A stretch of 64,000 bases of DNA from Batkoa obscura (GCA_030770535.1 JASVEC010000023.1:1-64000), one strand, 5' to 3'; positions 44,795 through 58,042 are shown, numbered from the stretch's first letter. Program-made: numbers and translations. Notes: generated by a model from the sequence alone, not told the origin.

Positions 44795-46013
44795 TTGCTT
44801 TTTTCCCACTTTTTTCACTAATTTACTAAATAACAATTTAACTTTTATAGCTAATATAATGGAAACAGTGACTTACATCTATACTACAATTAAATTACTA
44901 CTGTTATAATATCACTTTAAGTACACTAAACTTTATTTTATGAGTTACTACATAAATATAAATTTCAATTAACATCGTAATATTTCTAATTTAATTTTTA
45001 AAAAAATATTCTCAACTATCTAAGAATCACCACTTGATATCAGTTTTTCATTAATAGTGTATATAAAAACAAATTTAATAACTAGTTACTAGCATTAATG
45101 AACTTTATATTATTCAATTAACTAATTTAAAATATCTGACTTCTTATAAAGTAAGTTTAATAAAGCTTATATTTCTAAAATTATATATTTAAAAATACCT
45201 AAAACTTAGAATTTTTAAAGGTTTATTATTATAAATTGCTTAGCAATAATAAAAAAGTAACTCCTTTTTCTAATGACGCTTATTCCACTTATGTAGTCTT
45301 TTGAATAAAGTCACTTAAACTTTGAGAATAAGCACATCAATCAATAATAGATTTGATTTTATATTATTAAACAAAACTAAAAATTCCATTAAATGTTTTT
45401 TTCATTAGTATTACAAAAGTATATTTCAGGTTACGTTACTCTTCTAAAAACAAAAATAAAATAATTTTAATTCTTAAATAAAAACTATCACTAATATAAT
45501 TAGCATTTAAAACCCTATTAACACTAGGAATTACTACTAGCATTTACTAACTCTATAAATTTAATTTTTCCACTATTTAGTCTTAGTTGACCTACTGCTT
45601 CTCCTTTAATTTTACATCACATCCCAAAACGACTAATTCATTAGCAATTAGAGACTATAAAATTTAATAAAAATAAACGGTTGCTTGGGGTAACGTCAAT
45701 TGTCCAATAAACAATAGCACCGAGTCAACCAATAGAAACTTTCTTTAAAGCAGTAAGCTTAATTTAAGTTACACAATAATGATCCCACAAAATTTTGATG
45801 AGATGGGTTAAACTAAATTCTAAATCAATACAAATATAAAATAAATTAAACTTTATTTGTTAAGAGTACAGCGCAAATGAAAACAAGGGGAAGGAAAACC
45901 AAAGGTTTAAAAAAATATTGTGCTGAAAAATTACATTACGCAAGGGAAGAAAACAGTGGAATTCTATTAAATTAATTTTGCAATATAGAATAGGTTAAGT
46001 TCATAAATTAAGT

Positions 46014-46685
46014 TTAAGCTTCCTTTGGTTCTACAATAGAAGTCATAGGAGCATCTGGAGGAGTGGCGGCACCATTACTAGTGTTTCCAAGATTGAAACT
46101 GATAAATTCAGCTTCACTCATGGTTTTATGTAAAAAGCAACAACGCTTACCATAAGGGCAATAACCGTGTTCCCAAAAGTTTTTACAAAGGATAGATTTA
46201 TATTTAGGGTGACGAGCAACTGGGCGTAATTCATGGAAACCGTGAGCAAATTTACATTTTTTGTTATAACGGCAATATCCAGTAGCCATAAAAGAGTCGC
46301 ACATTTCGGTCTTGTAAAGGGTAACTGATTTAACTGGGGAATCTTCAGAAGAATCTGATCCATCAGAAACTGAAGGGGTCTCTGATTGAACTGATTTATT
46401 GTCATCATCATCCATTCCAAGAAGTTGGATAACATTGTCCTTAACTAATTCCATCTCTTTATCTAACTTCATATTCTTAATTCGTTCAATAAATGAGTCA
46501 GAAACTAAATTTTCATGTTCATCCTCACCATCATCTTTTGGCTTGAAAATGGCACTAGGGTCAATAGCAACGGCATATGGATTCCATCCTGGGTTTGATA
46601 AGTCATTACTTGCTTTTGAGCCACAGTCTTTAAAGGCAGAAAGTTTGTTGGTGTTAGGATTGATTTGACCAGCGGAGAGCATCAT
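46014..46685 (-). CDS. Tandem CCCH zinc-finger mRNA-decay protein (CTH/TIS11/ZFP36 family)
   Basis: Binds AU-rich elements in mRNA 3' ends and promotes decay (yeast Cth1/Cth2, animal ZFP36). Single exon, 223 residues. Two C-x8-C-x5-C-x3-H fingers with the family lead-ins: YKTEMC starts finger 1 (Cys129, Cys138, Cys144, His148) and YKSILC starts finger 2 (Cys167, Cys176, Cys182, His186), with the 18-residue linker typical of the family. The N-terminal half is acidic and Ser-rich ([13 protein letters not shown]), a likely phosphorylated region. Upstream, 190-360 bp from the start, three ATTGG motifs occur at 46881-47043. Whether it serves iron limitation as in yeast cannot be told. Confidence 0.93.
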   Translation of the reverse strand: MMLSAGQINPNTNKLSAFKDCGSKASNDLSNPGWNPYAVAIDPSAIFKPKDDGEDEHENLVSDSFIERIKNMKLDKEMELVKDNVIQLLGMDDDDNKSVQSETPSVSDGSDSSEDSPVKSVTLYKTEMCDSFMATGYCRYNKKCKFAHGFHELRPVARHPKYKSILCKNFWEHGYCPYGKRCCFLHKTMSEAEFISFNLGNTSNGAATPPDAPMTSIVEPKEA

Positions 46686-49600
46686 GGTATTAAATAAATT
46701 ATTAACAGTAAAAGAAATTTACAGCAAAAAGAAATGTTTTAGTAATATAAATACTTTTTAAAAAATTAATTGAATTTTCAAAAAATAATCAAAATTACTT
46801 GGCTTATATACTTTTGAAATTGAATTGAGAACTTATCTATACCCAAATTAATCCATGCTGTAAAATGCTATTCCTCAATTTTGATTGGCTTAGATATTAA
46901 AAACTTCAATTTAGCTGATGGAATAGTGGGTTATATTTTTAATAGGCTTAGAAAAGTGAGAATGTGGGGCCATATAAGGAAAATTCAGAAAGGAGCTGAT
47001 TGGATAGACCTTAAAATACATTATGAAACTTAATTTGATTGGGTTTAATTAAATTGGGGAACTTGATTTTTATTTTTATAATCATCCAGTTTTTTATTCT
47101 TCTAATATTTAATTCAAAAATTTGACCGTACATTTCATAAAAATATCTTCGTCATTAGCCCTAGATCGTCTTTATTTAGAAATTTTGCATCACTTAAACT
47201 CTCGATTTTTTTTTATTGAGTCCCCATTTTTTTAATCACTATTTAGAATTTAATTGGTCGATTATTTGTCATTTACGCTTCGATTCCAATCAATCCAATA
47301 ATAGTGCTTAGCTATCAAATTCATTGGAACTCGAATTACAACTATGATCTAATCTGCTTGGATTTGTTTTCATTTAAAGTAATAAGATCATTGATTTTGG
47401 ATTTTGCTAGTAACTGAAAGAATAATATTACATGTACTCTAAAGTTTACAAAATTTAGGTCTGCTAATCTATATTTAGCAGTACTAAATTGTATTTTAAA
47501 AATGAATGACTACGTTATTAAATTAGTACTAATTGTTATACAATTAAATCTATAATGTCAATATTATTGGCGCTTTAGGACAAGAGGTTTAAAATTAGTG
47601 GATTTAATTAATTAAGAAAGATGATTCAACCTTTATTTTTAATTTTTGATTGGAAGAAAAATGTTGCGTGAAATCATACTATTCCGAAATTTTAAGGGAA
47701 ACAGCAAATTGTATTTAACCATTGCCATAAAAGAAGGAATTAGTTATCGAGTTGATTTTAATTATTCTTTAATCGCAGAGAAAGTGGTTCAAACTTGAAT
47801 AGCAAAAATAGGGCATACAAATAAAAAAGAACTGTAATAATTGTTAAGACAGAATTTGAGTAAGTTATTATCCAAAATTAAGGTTATACAATGAAGAACT
47901 TAAGTAGAAATCAAGTGATATACTATTAAAATTGTTATATATAATTTATATATTTGATTGATAATGAGTCTAAAGTAAAATCCTAATATCATTTTGAATG
48001 ATTTCAAATAAATCCTTGGTTTATGGTATTAGATAGCGGTTTTCGAGAGATTAATAACGTAAACAGTTATGTGCATCAATTCTTGGGTTAATGTTTCAAT
48101 TCGAATTATGGCACACTGTTTTAGTTACTGCTCATTATACTGGTTACACCACTAATATAATTCCAAGTAGTTCATGCAATTCAAACTTGATAGTAAAGCA
48201 TAATAAAATATCATATAAAAAATTTAAGCTATTTCATTATAGTTAATCTTAAAATGTACTATTTTTAACTTTCTAATTAGTGTCATTGAAAGAGTAATAA
48301 TATCGGAAAATAATTGTTTTCAGGAGTGTTAAAACTTGATAAACAAGTCCTATAAATTGAGCATATAAAAAGTAAATTAAACCAGAGTCTTGATCAATAA
48401 GTATTAAATCAATGACATACTCTTATTTAAAAATATTACAAAATTACTAAGGATTCTATTAATTATTTTAAATCATTAATATAATAATTTTAATAAAATA
48501 GTTTTATTCCTAAATTAAGTAAATGTATTATTCATTTATCAATAAGAACTTGATGACGACGATTACAATCTTACATCAAGTAATTATTATTTATGGAAGT
48601 ATGTTTATAATTATGGAAACCTTTAGTTTAATGTTCTAATAAAAACTAATAGAAACTCAATTTGTCTTACTTATTTTCCTCTTATTTTTAAATATCCTTA
48701 TAATTTAACTCACAGTAAGGAATATATTGCTACATTTATAAAATTAGTTTAAAACTATACCACAAACAGATTTGTATGAATTTTTGCTTAATCTTATTAC
48801 CTTAATCATATTAATTTTCAATAATCTTTCTATATGAAATTTAGTTTTAATTTTTAAATATCCCCATTAAATAAAAGTCAAATAAACATAAAATTTGAAA
48901 ATAAAACTAAAATTAAGGAAACAGTAACGAATTGCTATCTAATATACAAACTGAATCTTATTAGAAATTATCTTTTGAGTTTATACACATCACCTTAAAT
49001 TAAGTTGATAATGATATTTAATTTTTATTTTTTAAAAATAAAAAAATAAAATAAAGATAAAAGTATAATAGTAACCAAAAAAACCGAAAATAGTCAGAAG
49101 GTAACTAATTGATATTTAATATGAGTTAGTTTTAACCCGAAATTCGGATCAGTCAGGGTATTTATTGTCTGATGGTAAATATTCAGGTTGTTATATTACA
49201 TTATAATCGGCTTATTATTTTTGGAAAAACATATGAGGGTGTTTTTTGGTTTTATCACTTTTTCTATCTTTTAAGCGCTATTTGAGTGGAAAAATTATTA
49301 GTAAAAGTCTTAAACATAAAAATACATCCCCATATTATATTTTCATTTCTAAAACGAGAAGTTTTTAAATTTTTATAAAACTTTCAATATGTTGACATTT
49401 TTTACAACAATTAATAATGCTCAGAAAATAAAAAATGAAACCAGAAAAAAGATCACTATATTAGTTAAATGTAAAGTTTCAGACAATGAAGGTTGATGGA
49501 ATACTAGTTAATGCTCACTCATATACTTATCTCACAATAATTTAAAATATTGTTAAACTAGCTGATGTATTTTGGCATCTTTGAATCTTAAACAAATATA

Positions 49601-50441
49601 CCTTTATAGGCTTTTATAATAGTGTGAGTAGTGTGAAAGTAGTATTCAGTGGTTAGAGTTAAAAAAGCAGTTTTTTGCTTAATTAACTGACTGTAATTCA
49701 AAAGGTCTTAGTTGATATAATTAAAATAGGCTTTAATAAAAATAACATATAACAAACTTTGCACTATATAAAATAAATAAAAGATACTACTATAAAAATT
49801 ATATAAAATATTATAAGATTTATTAGTTTTATTAAAGGTATAATGTTAGAAAACAATTCAATTAAAAATCTTGAATTGTTATGAAAACTCTGTTTTATAT
49901 TCTAATTGGGTGGATATATACATGGAACACGATAGCAACTGTAATTTATTATTGTAATTCCCAAATATAGATATAAAAATGAGGAGATAATGTTCTTTGG
50001 AATTAGATAGTAGATATTCTTACAGCAAATCGAAATAAGAAACTCTGAATTGATTGTACCACATGAACCATAATCAATTATAAAGCTGAAAGTAATATTT
50101 CATGGTAATTAAATAACTTATTAAGAAAATAGAATAGAGCTTATAGAAGGTAAATCCAATTTTTACCCATGAAATAGAATAACTAAAACGCTTGGTTGGA
50201 TGAGACTGAGTTGTTCTTCTCACAGTATATATTTTGTTTGCTGACAGACTCAGCTTGAAACATGTTATTATACTTTGAGTTTTTATTTTTATTTTATTCA
50301 CAAGATTATTACATTTAAAATTTTAAAACCTCCTTTTAACCAATAGAATAAGATTGAGGTCTGTCTCTTAAAAATGAAGGTATATTCGAAACTTCAAATA
50401 AAATATTTTTACTATTTTCTTTCTATTTATTCTATACTTAA
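46686..50441. other. Long spacer with one MITE copy
   Basis: About 3.75 kb of AT-rich DNA without a supported gene. The CTH-family promoter with three ATTGG motifs (46881-47043) is at the left, the MITE copy at 49235-49331. The 75-codon frame at 50074-50301 has no support. Confidence 0.5.
49235..49331 (-). mobile_element. Short MITE copy, ATAT duplication
   Basis: GAGGGTGTTTTTTGG left end and ACATCCCC right end, core TTTTAAGCGCTATTTGAGTG. ATAT at 49231-49234 and 49332-49335. Confidence 0.83.
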
Positions 50442-51799
50442 ATGTCAACCAAATTTGACTAACTACCAAACATTATGCTAGAAAAGGTATTTTCACTATT
50501 GGAACCAAATGAGTTGTTTAATTATCGGATGTTAAATAAATAGATTAAAATTATTAATTATCTCGTTAACAAAAAATAATGAATTCAGTTTACTGCTCAT
50601 CTTAGAAGTATTCAAAGTATTAAAATTTTTTTATCAAAGAGAAGCCGGTATTAGCGAAGCATATATATATACAATAACGACCTTAAATACATAAATTGTT
50701 ATCAAAATACAACATTTATGGATTATATTGCTTTTTTTAGTGGCGACAATAATAATACTAGTATAAAGATGAAGTAGAAGTTAAACTCACAAACCTAAAA
50801 AGGTTACTTAGATATTCTTACAAAATGATCAAGTCCTTAGCTTTTTGATAATTGTTTATATCTGGTTAAAGGTTTATATCCGGTTAAAGCCCTTATAAGT
50901 GAGGAAGGTAATATAATTCTTAACGAGATGATCGATTATCATAGTCTAAAGTAATTTAAGATTGCTTATGTTCTATTCGAAGGACGATTTCCATCTTGAT
51001 GACTTGAATTTACTTAAGATGAGATTCAACAGATTAAAAAGATTAATTTTACCCATTTCTGAAATCCTTTTCACTTCTATCAGATTCAATCCCAATTTAA
51101 ATTTTAATATTAACTTATAATTCGAAGTTAGCCAAAATTCCAAAGACTTTGATATCAGCTGTTTAGGAAACCTATAAAAATCGAAAAGTATATAATCAAT
51201 TGATTATTGTGACCATTTTTTTTAGATTGAACGAGAGAGATGATAATAATATAAGTCTTGTTGAATGGAATACTATTGTTCTTTGTGTGACCTTGGTCTA
51301 ATATATCCAGTTGATCATGGTTTCATGAAATTGTCCACTTTAAAAGAATTGATCATTAAAGAATTTTTAATAGGAGTTTTAAAAGTAAATTGCTTATTTT
51401 CAAACGTTGAAAAGATTAAAGTTAATAATGATAATTCAATTCAATATGAATTTATAAGACAAATTATTTTGGAAAAGCTTGATAATCATCATCGAGATTT
51501 AGAGCTTATTTTCTATCTTTATTTCCAAACCTTGAGGCAATTGACATTTTGAATATTTGTTCTAATTATGTAAGTAATTCAATGAGTGATACCCTTACGA
51601 TCTCTCTCTCTGATCTATCGAATAATATAGGACCAATAATGAATGCTTTAAGGGCAATACTAAGTCATCTAGCCCCTTTTGACTCTATTCCTAATGCATC
51701 CAATATTTTTTTACAAAGACCTACTATTTCACAATATCAGCCTAAAGTCCTAATATTTATAATAATGAAGTTTCTAATCAAATTCAAAGTCCTGTATTA
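50442..51799 (+). pseudogene. Decayed F-box/LRR-like paralogue
   Basis: Host-family pseudogene related to the genes at 60184 and 62630, in opposite orientation. The N terminus reads MSTKFD, stop, LPNIMLEKVFSLLEPNELFN, aligning with MTIKFDQLPDIVLEAIFKLV of the intact gene. At least three in-frame stops occur in the first 50 codons (for example TAA where the relative has Gln), and further breaks follow. Later blocks are still readable: PVDHGFMKLSTLKELIIKEF, then QRPTISQYQPK near the end. The two longest surviving frames are 51265-51552 and 51549-51800. Decay over the whole length indicates relaxed constraint for some time. The functional class of the family rests on the intact copies. Confidence 0.85.
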
Positions 51800-52881
51800 A
51801 TAAAAACAAAACAGCTTATTATTATTTTAATTTTATTATTTGTTATCTACTATTTGGATTTCAATATTGTTTTATTGTGCTATTTTCTATTGTTAAAAAA
51901 AGAACTTAAAATTGAATTAATTCCTTCAATATATTAGGTTTAGTAATGTTATGTATATATTTACTAAGTTACACCCTTTATAAAAGCCTTTATTTCTTCT
52001 ATAAGACTCTAAACTTTACACAATAATATTATTTTCTTTTAAGTTAACCTTTATCTTTTTTACAATTCCTTTATCAATCATACTCACTCTTCACGTTTAA
52101 TGAGAAATTTTGTAGATTAACAAAAGAAAAAGAAGCTCATTTTATCTTATTACTTGGGGATGTATTTTTGTATTTAAGAATTTTACTAATAATTTTTCCA
52201 CTCAAATAGCGCTTAAAAGATGGAAAAAGTAATGAAGCCAAAAAAAACACTCCTACTTCTTCTTCTTTTAGTATTATCAAATTGCTATCTTGAATTCCTA
52301 TATTAATATAAAATTCTATTGATTTATTTTTATCTCTTGTCTTTTAATATCATTTATTATTAAATATTGAAATTTACATTTCAAATAAAATCAATTATAA
52401 TTTTAGCCTTAGAAGATAATATAAGGGTTGAATCATATCTCTCAATTATTATAAAAATAAGAAAGTAATATAGATACTTAATATTAAATGTTAAATATCT
52501 AAGATAAACTAGAATTTTAGGATAGTAATAAACTTATAGTTGATTAAAATTCAAGTGAACAAAGTGTACTAATAGATAATTAAAAGAGATTTATACTTTA
52601 AGTTGAAGATTATTTGAGAGATACTAGGTTATGGAATACATATAAATTAACTTAATACAAATCGTTAAACTATTTTTAATTTATTTCGGTTTTAAAATTA
52701 AATTAAATTTAACACTTGCTAAAATTAGTTAAATTTAATAATTAAACTAAACTTTAATCAATATCATTTGATTTAACTAAAATATGGGTAATAAAATAAA
52801 AGTATATATAAAAATAATAATTTAAAAATAAAAAAATATAAACAAAAATTCAATACTAAACTAATATTAATAACCTAAATA
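51800..52881. other. Spacer with one MITE copy
   Basis: AT-rich sequence with the MITE copy at 52156-52254. A TATATAAAAA at about 52804 lies some 75 bp upstream of the small frame at 52882. Confidence 0.5.
52156..52254 (+). mobile_element. Short MITE copy, ACTT duplication
   Basis: GGGGATGTATTTTTG left end and ACACTCCT right end with the AAATAGCGCTTAAAAGATGG core. Exact ACTT flanks at 52152-52155 and 52255-52258. Confidence 0.87.
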
Positions 52882-53031
52882 ATGACTAACATAATTTATA
52901 AATTTACATTAATTTTATTAATTTCCAGTTTTATTTTACCTTTTTTTCGTCCAAATAGTATTATAGATTATTATAATCAACAAGAAGAAAATAATAAAAA
53001 TAACAATCACAATCATAACAATCAAGTTTAA
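52882..53031 (+). CDS. Possible 49-residue membrane or secreted micro-protein
   Basis: ATG to TAA with an N-terminal hydrophobic segment (IIYKFTLILLISSFILPFF) and a hydrophilic Asn/Gln/His tail (NNKNNNHNHNNQ). A TATA-like TATATAAAAA lies about 75 bp upstream. The layout resembles small single-span membrane proteins, but there is no family match and open frames of this size occur by chance in such DNA. It would end 120 bp before the 3' end of the convergent gene. Confidence 0.35.
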   Translation: MTNIIYKFTLILLISSFILPFFRPNSIIDYYNQQEENNKNNNHNHNNQV

Positions 53032-53150
53032 TCCTCAAGCTCCTTTCTCTCCTGTCCTCTATCCTTTACTATAAGCAATAACTCATAAACTTACTAAACA
53101 GATCCTAAAAATAGATTGTTATTAATATCTTTTATTCATCTAGACTGTAT

Positions 53151-55690
53151 CTAGCTTACTAATACTTTATTATCTATCCAGTCTTTAAACGTTAAATCAA
53201 ATCTATTAAAATCTTTACTTAATAAAATAAATTGTTTTAAACTCATTTTGTTTAATATTAATTGTGAATTAAATGGTGTAAATAATCCTAGATTATTTAA
53301 AAATAATTCATGTTGGCTTAATTCCTTAACTAACCATGTTCGATCTTGCCATGTAACTGAATTGGTATTGTAAGCTTGATTACTGATATGTCGAATTAGA
53401 AATATTGTCATTGGTGTTGAATAGGAATAATAAATAGTTATTAATTTATTAAATTTATTATTATTATTATTATTATTATATTCTTTTTCAATTTGATTTA
53501 ATTGAGTATAAAATAGATTTAAATTCAATTGAATAGGTTGTGTTAAATAAGTTGTATTAAATTCAAAATCAATTTTTTGAATTTCAAATATAATAGTTAA
53601 CTTAGATACTATTAATAAAGCTAATTTAATAAAACTAATTAAATGATATATCCCTTTTCTACCATTATGAATTTGATATAAGTCACGTAATTTATGTATT
53701 TTTATCCCATTTAATTCATCTAATATAAAATCAAATGCTGGATTATCAATATTTATATTATTAAATAAATTCTATTTATATATTAATAAATAATAAACAT
53801 AAATATAATAGTTATTACCCTTATAGTTAAGTTTCTTGGTATAACTTCAATATTGTAAATTGATAATTTCTTGATAAAATTTCGATTTAATATAAATTTT
53901 TCATTTATAAAATAAATATATTTTTGTTTTTTATCAATTTCATAATTATGAACATCAATTTGAATCTCTTTTTCAGTATTTTTTTGAATTAGTTCTAATG
54001 TAATTATTTTTATTTATTTACTATTAACAAATAATAATACCTTCTTTTAATGAAATTGATTTATATTTTTTTATTTGTGTAATATAATTAAATACATCAA
54101 TTTTTTCATTATTTATTATTATTGTTTCATTTTTTCTTTTATATTGATTTAAAGTATTAAAGTTAGGTATTAAAAGTGGTGATTCATTTTCAAATATGTT
54201 TTTGTTAGGTTGATCCATTTTTCTTATAATATTTCGAAATTTTATTCTCTTCTTTTTATTAATAATTGGATCTTTTACTTTATCATTAATTGCTTGGTAT
54301 TGTTGATCTTTATTTGAAATTGAATTTATAAATAATCTTTCACATTCTTTTATCAACTCTTTACTATTATTAATAAAATGATTTTGATTTTGATATGGAT
54401 TGTCAATTATATAGTGAATGTAATTTGCTAAATAATGTATTAATATGATACAATATAAAAATTTAGCTTACTTTTTAAATCTAATAAATTTTTGTATTTA
54501 AGGTTATTTAATGAATATTTTAATTGATCATTCATAAACTCCAAATAGCCACATTTAAGTACTTCTATATCATTGTTATTTGAATTTCCAAAATGACTAT
54601 TAAAAGTATCATCGTCAGTTGATATTTGTTTTCTTAAAGTATTGTTTATCAATAAATTTAACTGAGTTAATTCTATATTTATACTGTTAATATTTAATAG
54701 ATATACATGTTTTAACTTATACCGAGTTTGATATTATTTATATTCTTATTATCTTTTAAAAAGTAATTTTGTATATCTGTTTTAAAATCAATTTTATTCC
54801 TACTAAAATATAAGTAAAGCATTAAAATGAATATGTAAAACCTTAAATCAAGTTTCGGTTCTACCATATATTTGCTTGTATCATTAACTTCATTATTATT
54901 ATCTGCTTCAAACATTGAACCTAAACTTTGTAATGCTTTATATTGATTCACTAAACTACCATTTAAAGCTAATTTCAATTTTATAGGAAGTTCAAGTTCT
55001 ACATTGATTTCCAATTCTAAATCAAAAGTAAGGATTGAAATATCAAAACTTAATTATATACCCTTTAAATAAAGTTTTCTTTCTAATAATCTTTTTAAAT
55101 AGATTCTAATATCATGATTCAGATTAAATCTAATAAAAGTTAATAAATGTCATAGTACTTCTATTGTTACTTTGGATTTGGATTATTTTTTATACAAATT
55201 ATTTCACTTTCTATTTCTATTACATCTTTTTTCTTTAAAATAAGGATATCATTGACTTTGTCATCAAATAGTTTTGGTAGACTATATATTAATTCATCCA
55301 ATTTAACAGGGACTAAATAAAAAGGTTGTTCTTATCTAATTAAAAGATTGTTTAAATTTGTTACATCCTTACCATAATAAACCTGATTTAATATCTTTTT
55401 AAACTCATGAACTTGCTTACATCTTATTCTTGAACCATTTTGATTAAATATTGAATGCTTTAGTTTTAATTCTAATTGATCAAACTCTGTATATTCTTTA
55501 ATCTTATTCATTGATAGATCCCCAAACTTTAATACTATTTTATTACATAACGCCAATTCATAGCCTAATTATTAGTATATTGAATTTAATATAATAAATA
55601 TTTACTAGTTGACATTAAGTTCAACCCTTGTATACACCTCCTCAATTCCAAATCTTGAATATTGTTATATCTATTATCATCCACCATCAT
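53151..55690 (-). CDS. Unidentified 731-residue protein, nine exons
   Basis: Exons 55690-55606, 55564-55372, 55329-55171, 55129-55062, 55016-54723, 54684-54472, 54427-54041, 53994-53819 and 53771-53151 sum to exactly 732 codons including stop, with GT...AG borders throughout. The protein is largely helical and Asn/Ile/Lys-rich. Readable blocks include YELALCNKIVLKFGDLSM, VYYEQPFYLVPVKLDELIYS, NPAFDFILDELNGIKIHKL and the C-terminal VTWQDRTWLVKELSQHELF. There is no signal peptide and no clear membrane segment (one hydrophobic helix, FYIFILMLYLYF, about residue 230). An Asn run lies near residue 620. Eight introns suggest an old conserved gene rather than a lineage novelty, yet I do not recognise the family. 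Divergent from the TMEM234-like gene with under 100 bp between starts. Confidence 0.78.
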
Positions 55691-55788
55691 TAATACAATT
55701 TTCCAATTTATAAAAAAGAAATAAACAATTTAATAATTTCAAATACCAAAAAAGACAATCAAATCATAATCAAAAGTTCAAATTTAAA

Positions 55789-56411
55789 ATGCATTTTTTA
55801 GTCCAATTAACAAATAAAGTAATGTCTTTAACTGTTGTATTATATAACACAATAAGTTTAATAGCAGTGGCCTGTTGTTGGGGTTTAACCAATCCATTTA
55901 TAAAGTTAGGCAGTAAAGGGTTGGAAGATATAAAAGCTCATCAAAAAGAATGGTATTATCAAACATATGAAGAACTAAAATTTTTGTTTACAAACTGGAA
56001 AGTAAGATAAAATAAAAATTTAATTTCAATTGATATTAATGACATTAATTATTATTTTAGTATGTCTTACCGTTATTAATCAATCTTTCTGGTTCTGCTG
56101 TTTATTATTATACTTTAGGACAAGCTGGTAAGTTTTAAAAAAATTTAGAAATACTCTCATCACTTTGTTAATGGTAATATTCTATTTCAATTATTAGATT
56201 TATCTTTAGCAGTACCAATAACTAATTCTTTAACTTTAATATTTACTTTATTGGGTGGTAAATTATTAGGTGAAAACATTAATTTTAAAGGTAATTTTAT
56301 TAGTTATAATAGAAAGATTTAAATGACTATGTATTTTTCTTTAAAATAGATATTTGGTTCGGCATGTTATTAGTTATTGTTGGAGTTACTTTATGTGTTT
56401 TATCTAAATGA
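55789..56411 (+). CDS. TMEM234-like membrane protein
   Basis: Small multi-span membrane protein of the TMEM234 family, distantly related to drug/metabolite transporter folds; its role is poorly defined. Exons 55789-56001, 56061-56127, 56198-56290 and 56350-56411 give 144 residues with a TGA stop. Family landmarks: CCWGLTNPFIKLGSKGL in the first span, YVLPLLINLSGSAVYYYTLG, DLSLAVPITNSLTLIFTLLG, KLLGE and the last span GMLLVIVGVTLCVLS. These align block by block with human TMEM234 (WGGTQPLLKRAS, FLLNQCGSLLYYLTL, DLTLAVPICNSLAIIFTL). The start could instead be the second Met, MSLTVVLYN, 11 codons downstream. Shares a short bidirectional upstream region with the minus-strand gene. Confidence 0.9.
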
Positions 56412-56861
56412 ATAATAAACCCTCCTTTTTTCTAATCGTTATTTGGTCAGTTTGATGATATTAAACTTTAGTTAGAGTAAATGTATATTGTTTTTATTGA
56501 CATATTTTTGTTGTCTTTTACTAAAAACTAAATGAATATATATTTGATATCGTTTAATGCTAAAGTGATTATTATTTAACTATAATAGTTAAAGTTGTAC
56601 ATAAATTTCAAATATCTTATTATTTAAAATACATATAAGATATAAAAATAAAACTAAACATTGATTTAATAATGACCTAGCTCTATGAATAAGCCAATAA
56701 TAATTTTATTCGCATCCAAAAAAATAAGTTTCTATTTCCAAATCATAAGCCACTTCATTTTCGTTTATGCATACAAATTTCAATTTGGAATTTTAAAGTG
56801 ACTACTTTTATAATAAAAAAATGTCTTTTTAATAAATTCCACTTTTTAATTCTTTTTTAAA
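56412..56861. other. Spacer between TMEM234-like and RNF5-like genes
   Basis: About 450 bp, AT-rich, same-strand genes on both sides; nothing recognised. Confidence 0.5.
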
Positions 56862-58042
56862 ATGGATCCTATCTTAGAGCCAATAACCGATCAATTGGAG
56901 AATAAAACATTAGGAGAAGGGATGGAAGAGCCAGTAGAAGAAATTGAAGCTGAAAAAAATCCAACCTCTTTTTTTGACGGTAATTTGATTAATTGAAAAT
57001 TCATTTTATTTTTAATCTTCAAAAACTAGAAAATAAACTATTAGAACCAACTTGTTCAAACACAACAACGTCAATCTCGAATCATAATCTAACGGAAGGA
57101 GATATAGCGACAGTTGAAGAAAAACGGAATAGTTCAAACACAATAACTTCGAAAGAATGTGGGATGATAATAGAAAAACAAAGTAGTTCGAATACCATAA
57201 TTTCAGAAGCCACTTCAACTTCAACTAGAATTTCAGAGCCAAAATTAATTCGACGAAAGTCTTCCACTGTAACGAAAGAAACGGAATCCAAAAAACAAAA
57301 AATTGTTGAAGAGCCAAGTACCAATAGTGGATTTTCTTGTAATATATGGTAAGTTTTTAAAATTTTGATTGAATTTGGTTATTTTAATTTTTCTAAAAAA
57401 TATATATATAGTTTTGATACTGCTTCAAATCCAGTGTTGACTTTATGTGGTCATTTATATTGTTGGTCTTGTTTACATTTATGGTTAAGATCACAACCAC
57501 AGAACCCACTATGTCCAGTATGTAAAGCTGGTTGTGGTAAAGATAAAGTTATACCTGTTTATGGTAGAGGTTCCGACATGAAAGATCCTAGGTAAACTTA
57601 AAATTAATCTTTATTTAAATGTAAAAATATTCAATAAAATAATTGTTTCGCAGATTAGAAGAATCTATACCAGAAAGACCAAAAGGTCAACGGCCTGAAG
57701 CAAATTCAGCAAGAAGGCCATTGATTTGGGAAAGCTATATTGAAACTGATGTTAGTTTTAGATACCCGGGTTTATTAAATATTGTTCAAGATCTATTTCC
57801 CAATTTGGAAGCTCGTAGGGTAAGTTTTGATTTTTAATTATTGAAATATTTTTTAATAATTTTAATTTTATAGAATTATAATGTAAGGTTGAATCAAGGT
57901 AGACGTAAGTCTTTATACTTTTAATTAATTGTAAGAAGCTAATAGGCCTTTTTTTCTAGGTGAAATGGAACAACAAGCTTTTTTATCAAGGCTATTTTTA
58001 TTAATTGGGGCTCTTTTAGTAGCTTCCAGTTTTTTTGATTAA
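56862..58042 (+). CDS. RNF5/RNF185-like ER membrane E3 ubiquitin ligase
   Basis: RING E3 ligase of ER-associated degradation. Exons 56862-56979, 57030-57348, 57412-57591, 57654-57819, 57874-57904 and 57960-58042 give 298 residues. The N-terminal 150 residues are a low-complexity Glu/Ser/Thr-rich extension with a repeated SSNTI unit, longer than in animal relatives. The C3HC4 RING starts SGFSCNIC across the exon 2/3 junction, continues [17 protein letters not shown] and ends CPVCKAGC. After it come the RNF5-typical VIPVYGRG and KDPR-like segments, then a C-terminal membrane anchor ([20 protein letters not shown]). Exon 5 is 31 nt when the better GTAAGT donor is used, giving NQGRREMEQQ. The lengthened N terminus is the only unusual part. 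Confidence 0.93.

Larger units (their letters stand above)
42470..46013. other. Long spacer with three MITE copies
   Basis: The first 300 bp should be the eEF2 promoter, with CCAAT-type motifs at about 42595, 42664 and 42730. Further along are MITE copies at 43957, 44526 and 44713. The 67-codon frame at 44308-44511 is AT-rich hydrophobic noise. No gene recognised. Confidence 0.5.

Noticed and set aside
48850-48870. ATATCCCCATT resembling a MITE right end
   Set aside because: No core or left end within 150 bp; an isolated decamer is expected by chance.
50442-51799. Stop codons in the F-box/LRR relative as a sign of stop-codon reassignment
   Set aside because: TAA, TAG and TGA all end well-defined conserved genes here (for example TAA in eEF2 and the oxidase, TAG in ENP2, TGA in SYF2), so the simpler reading is a decayed copy.
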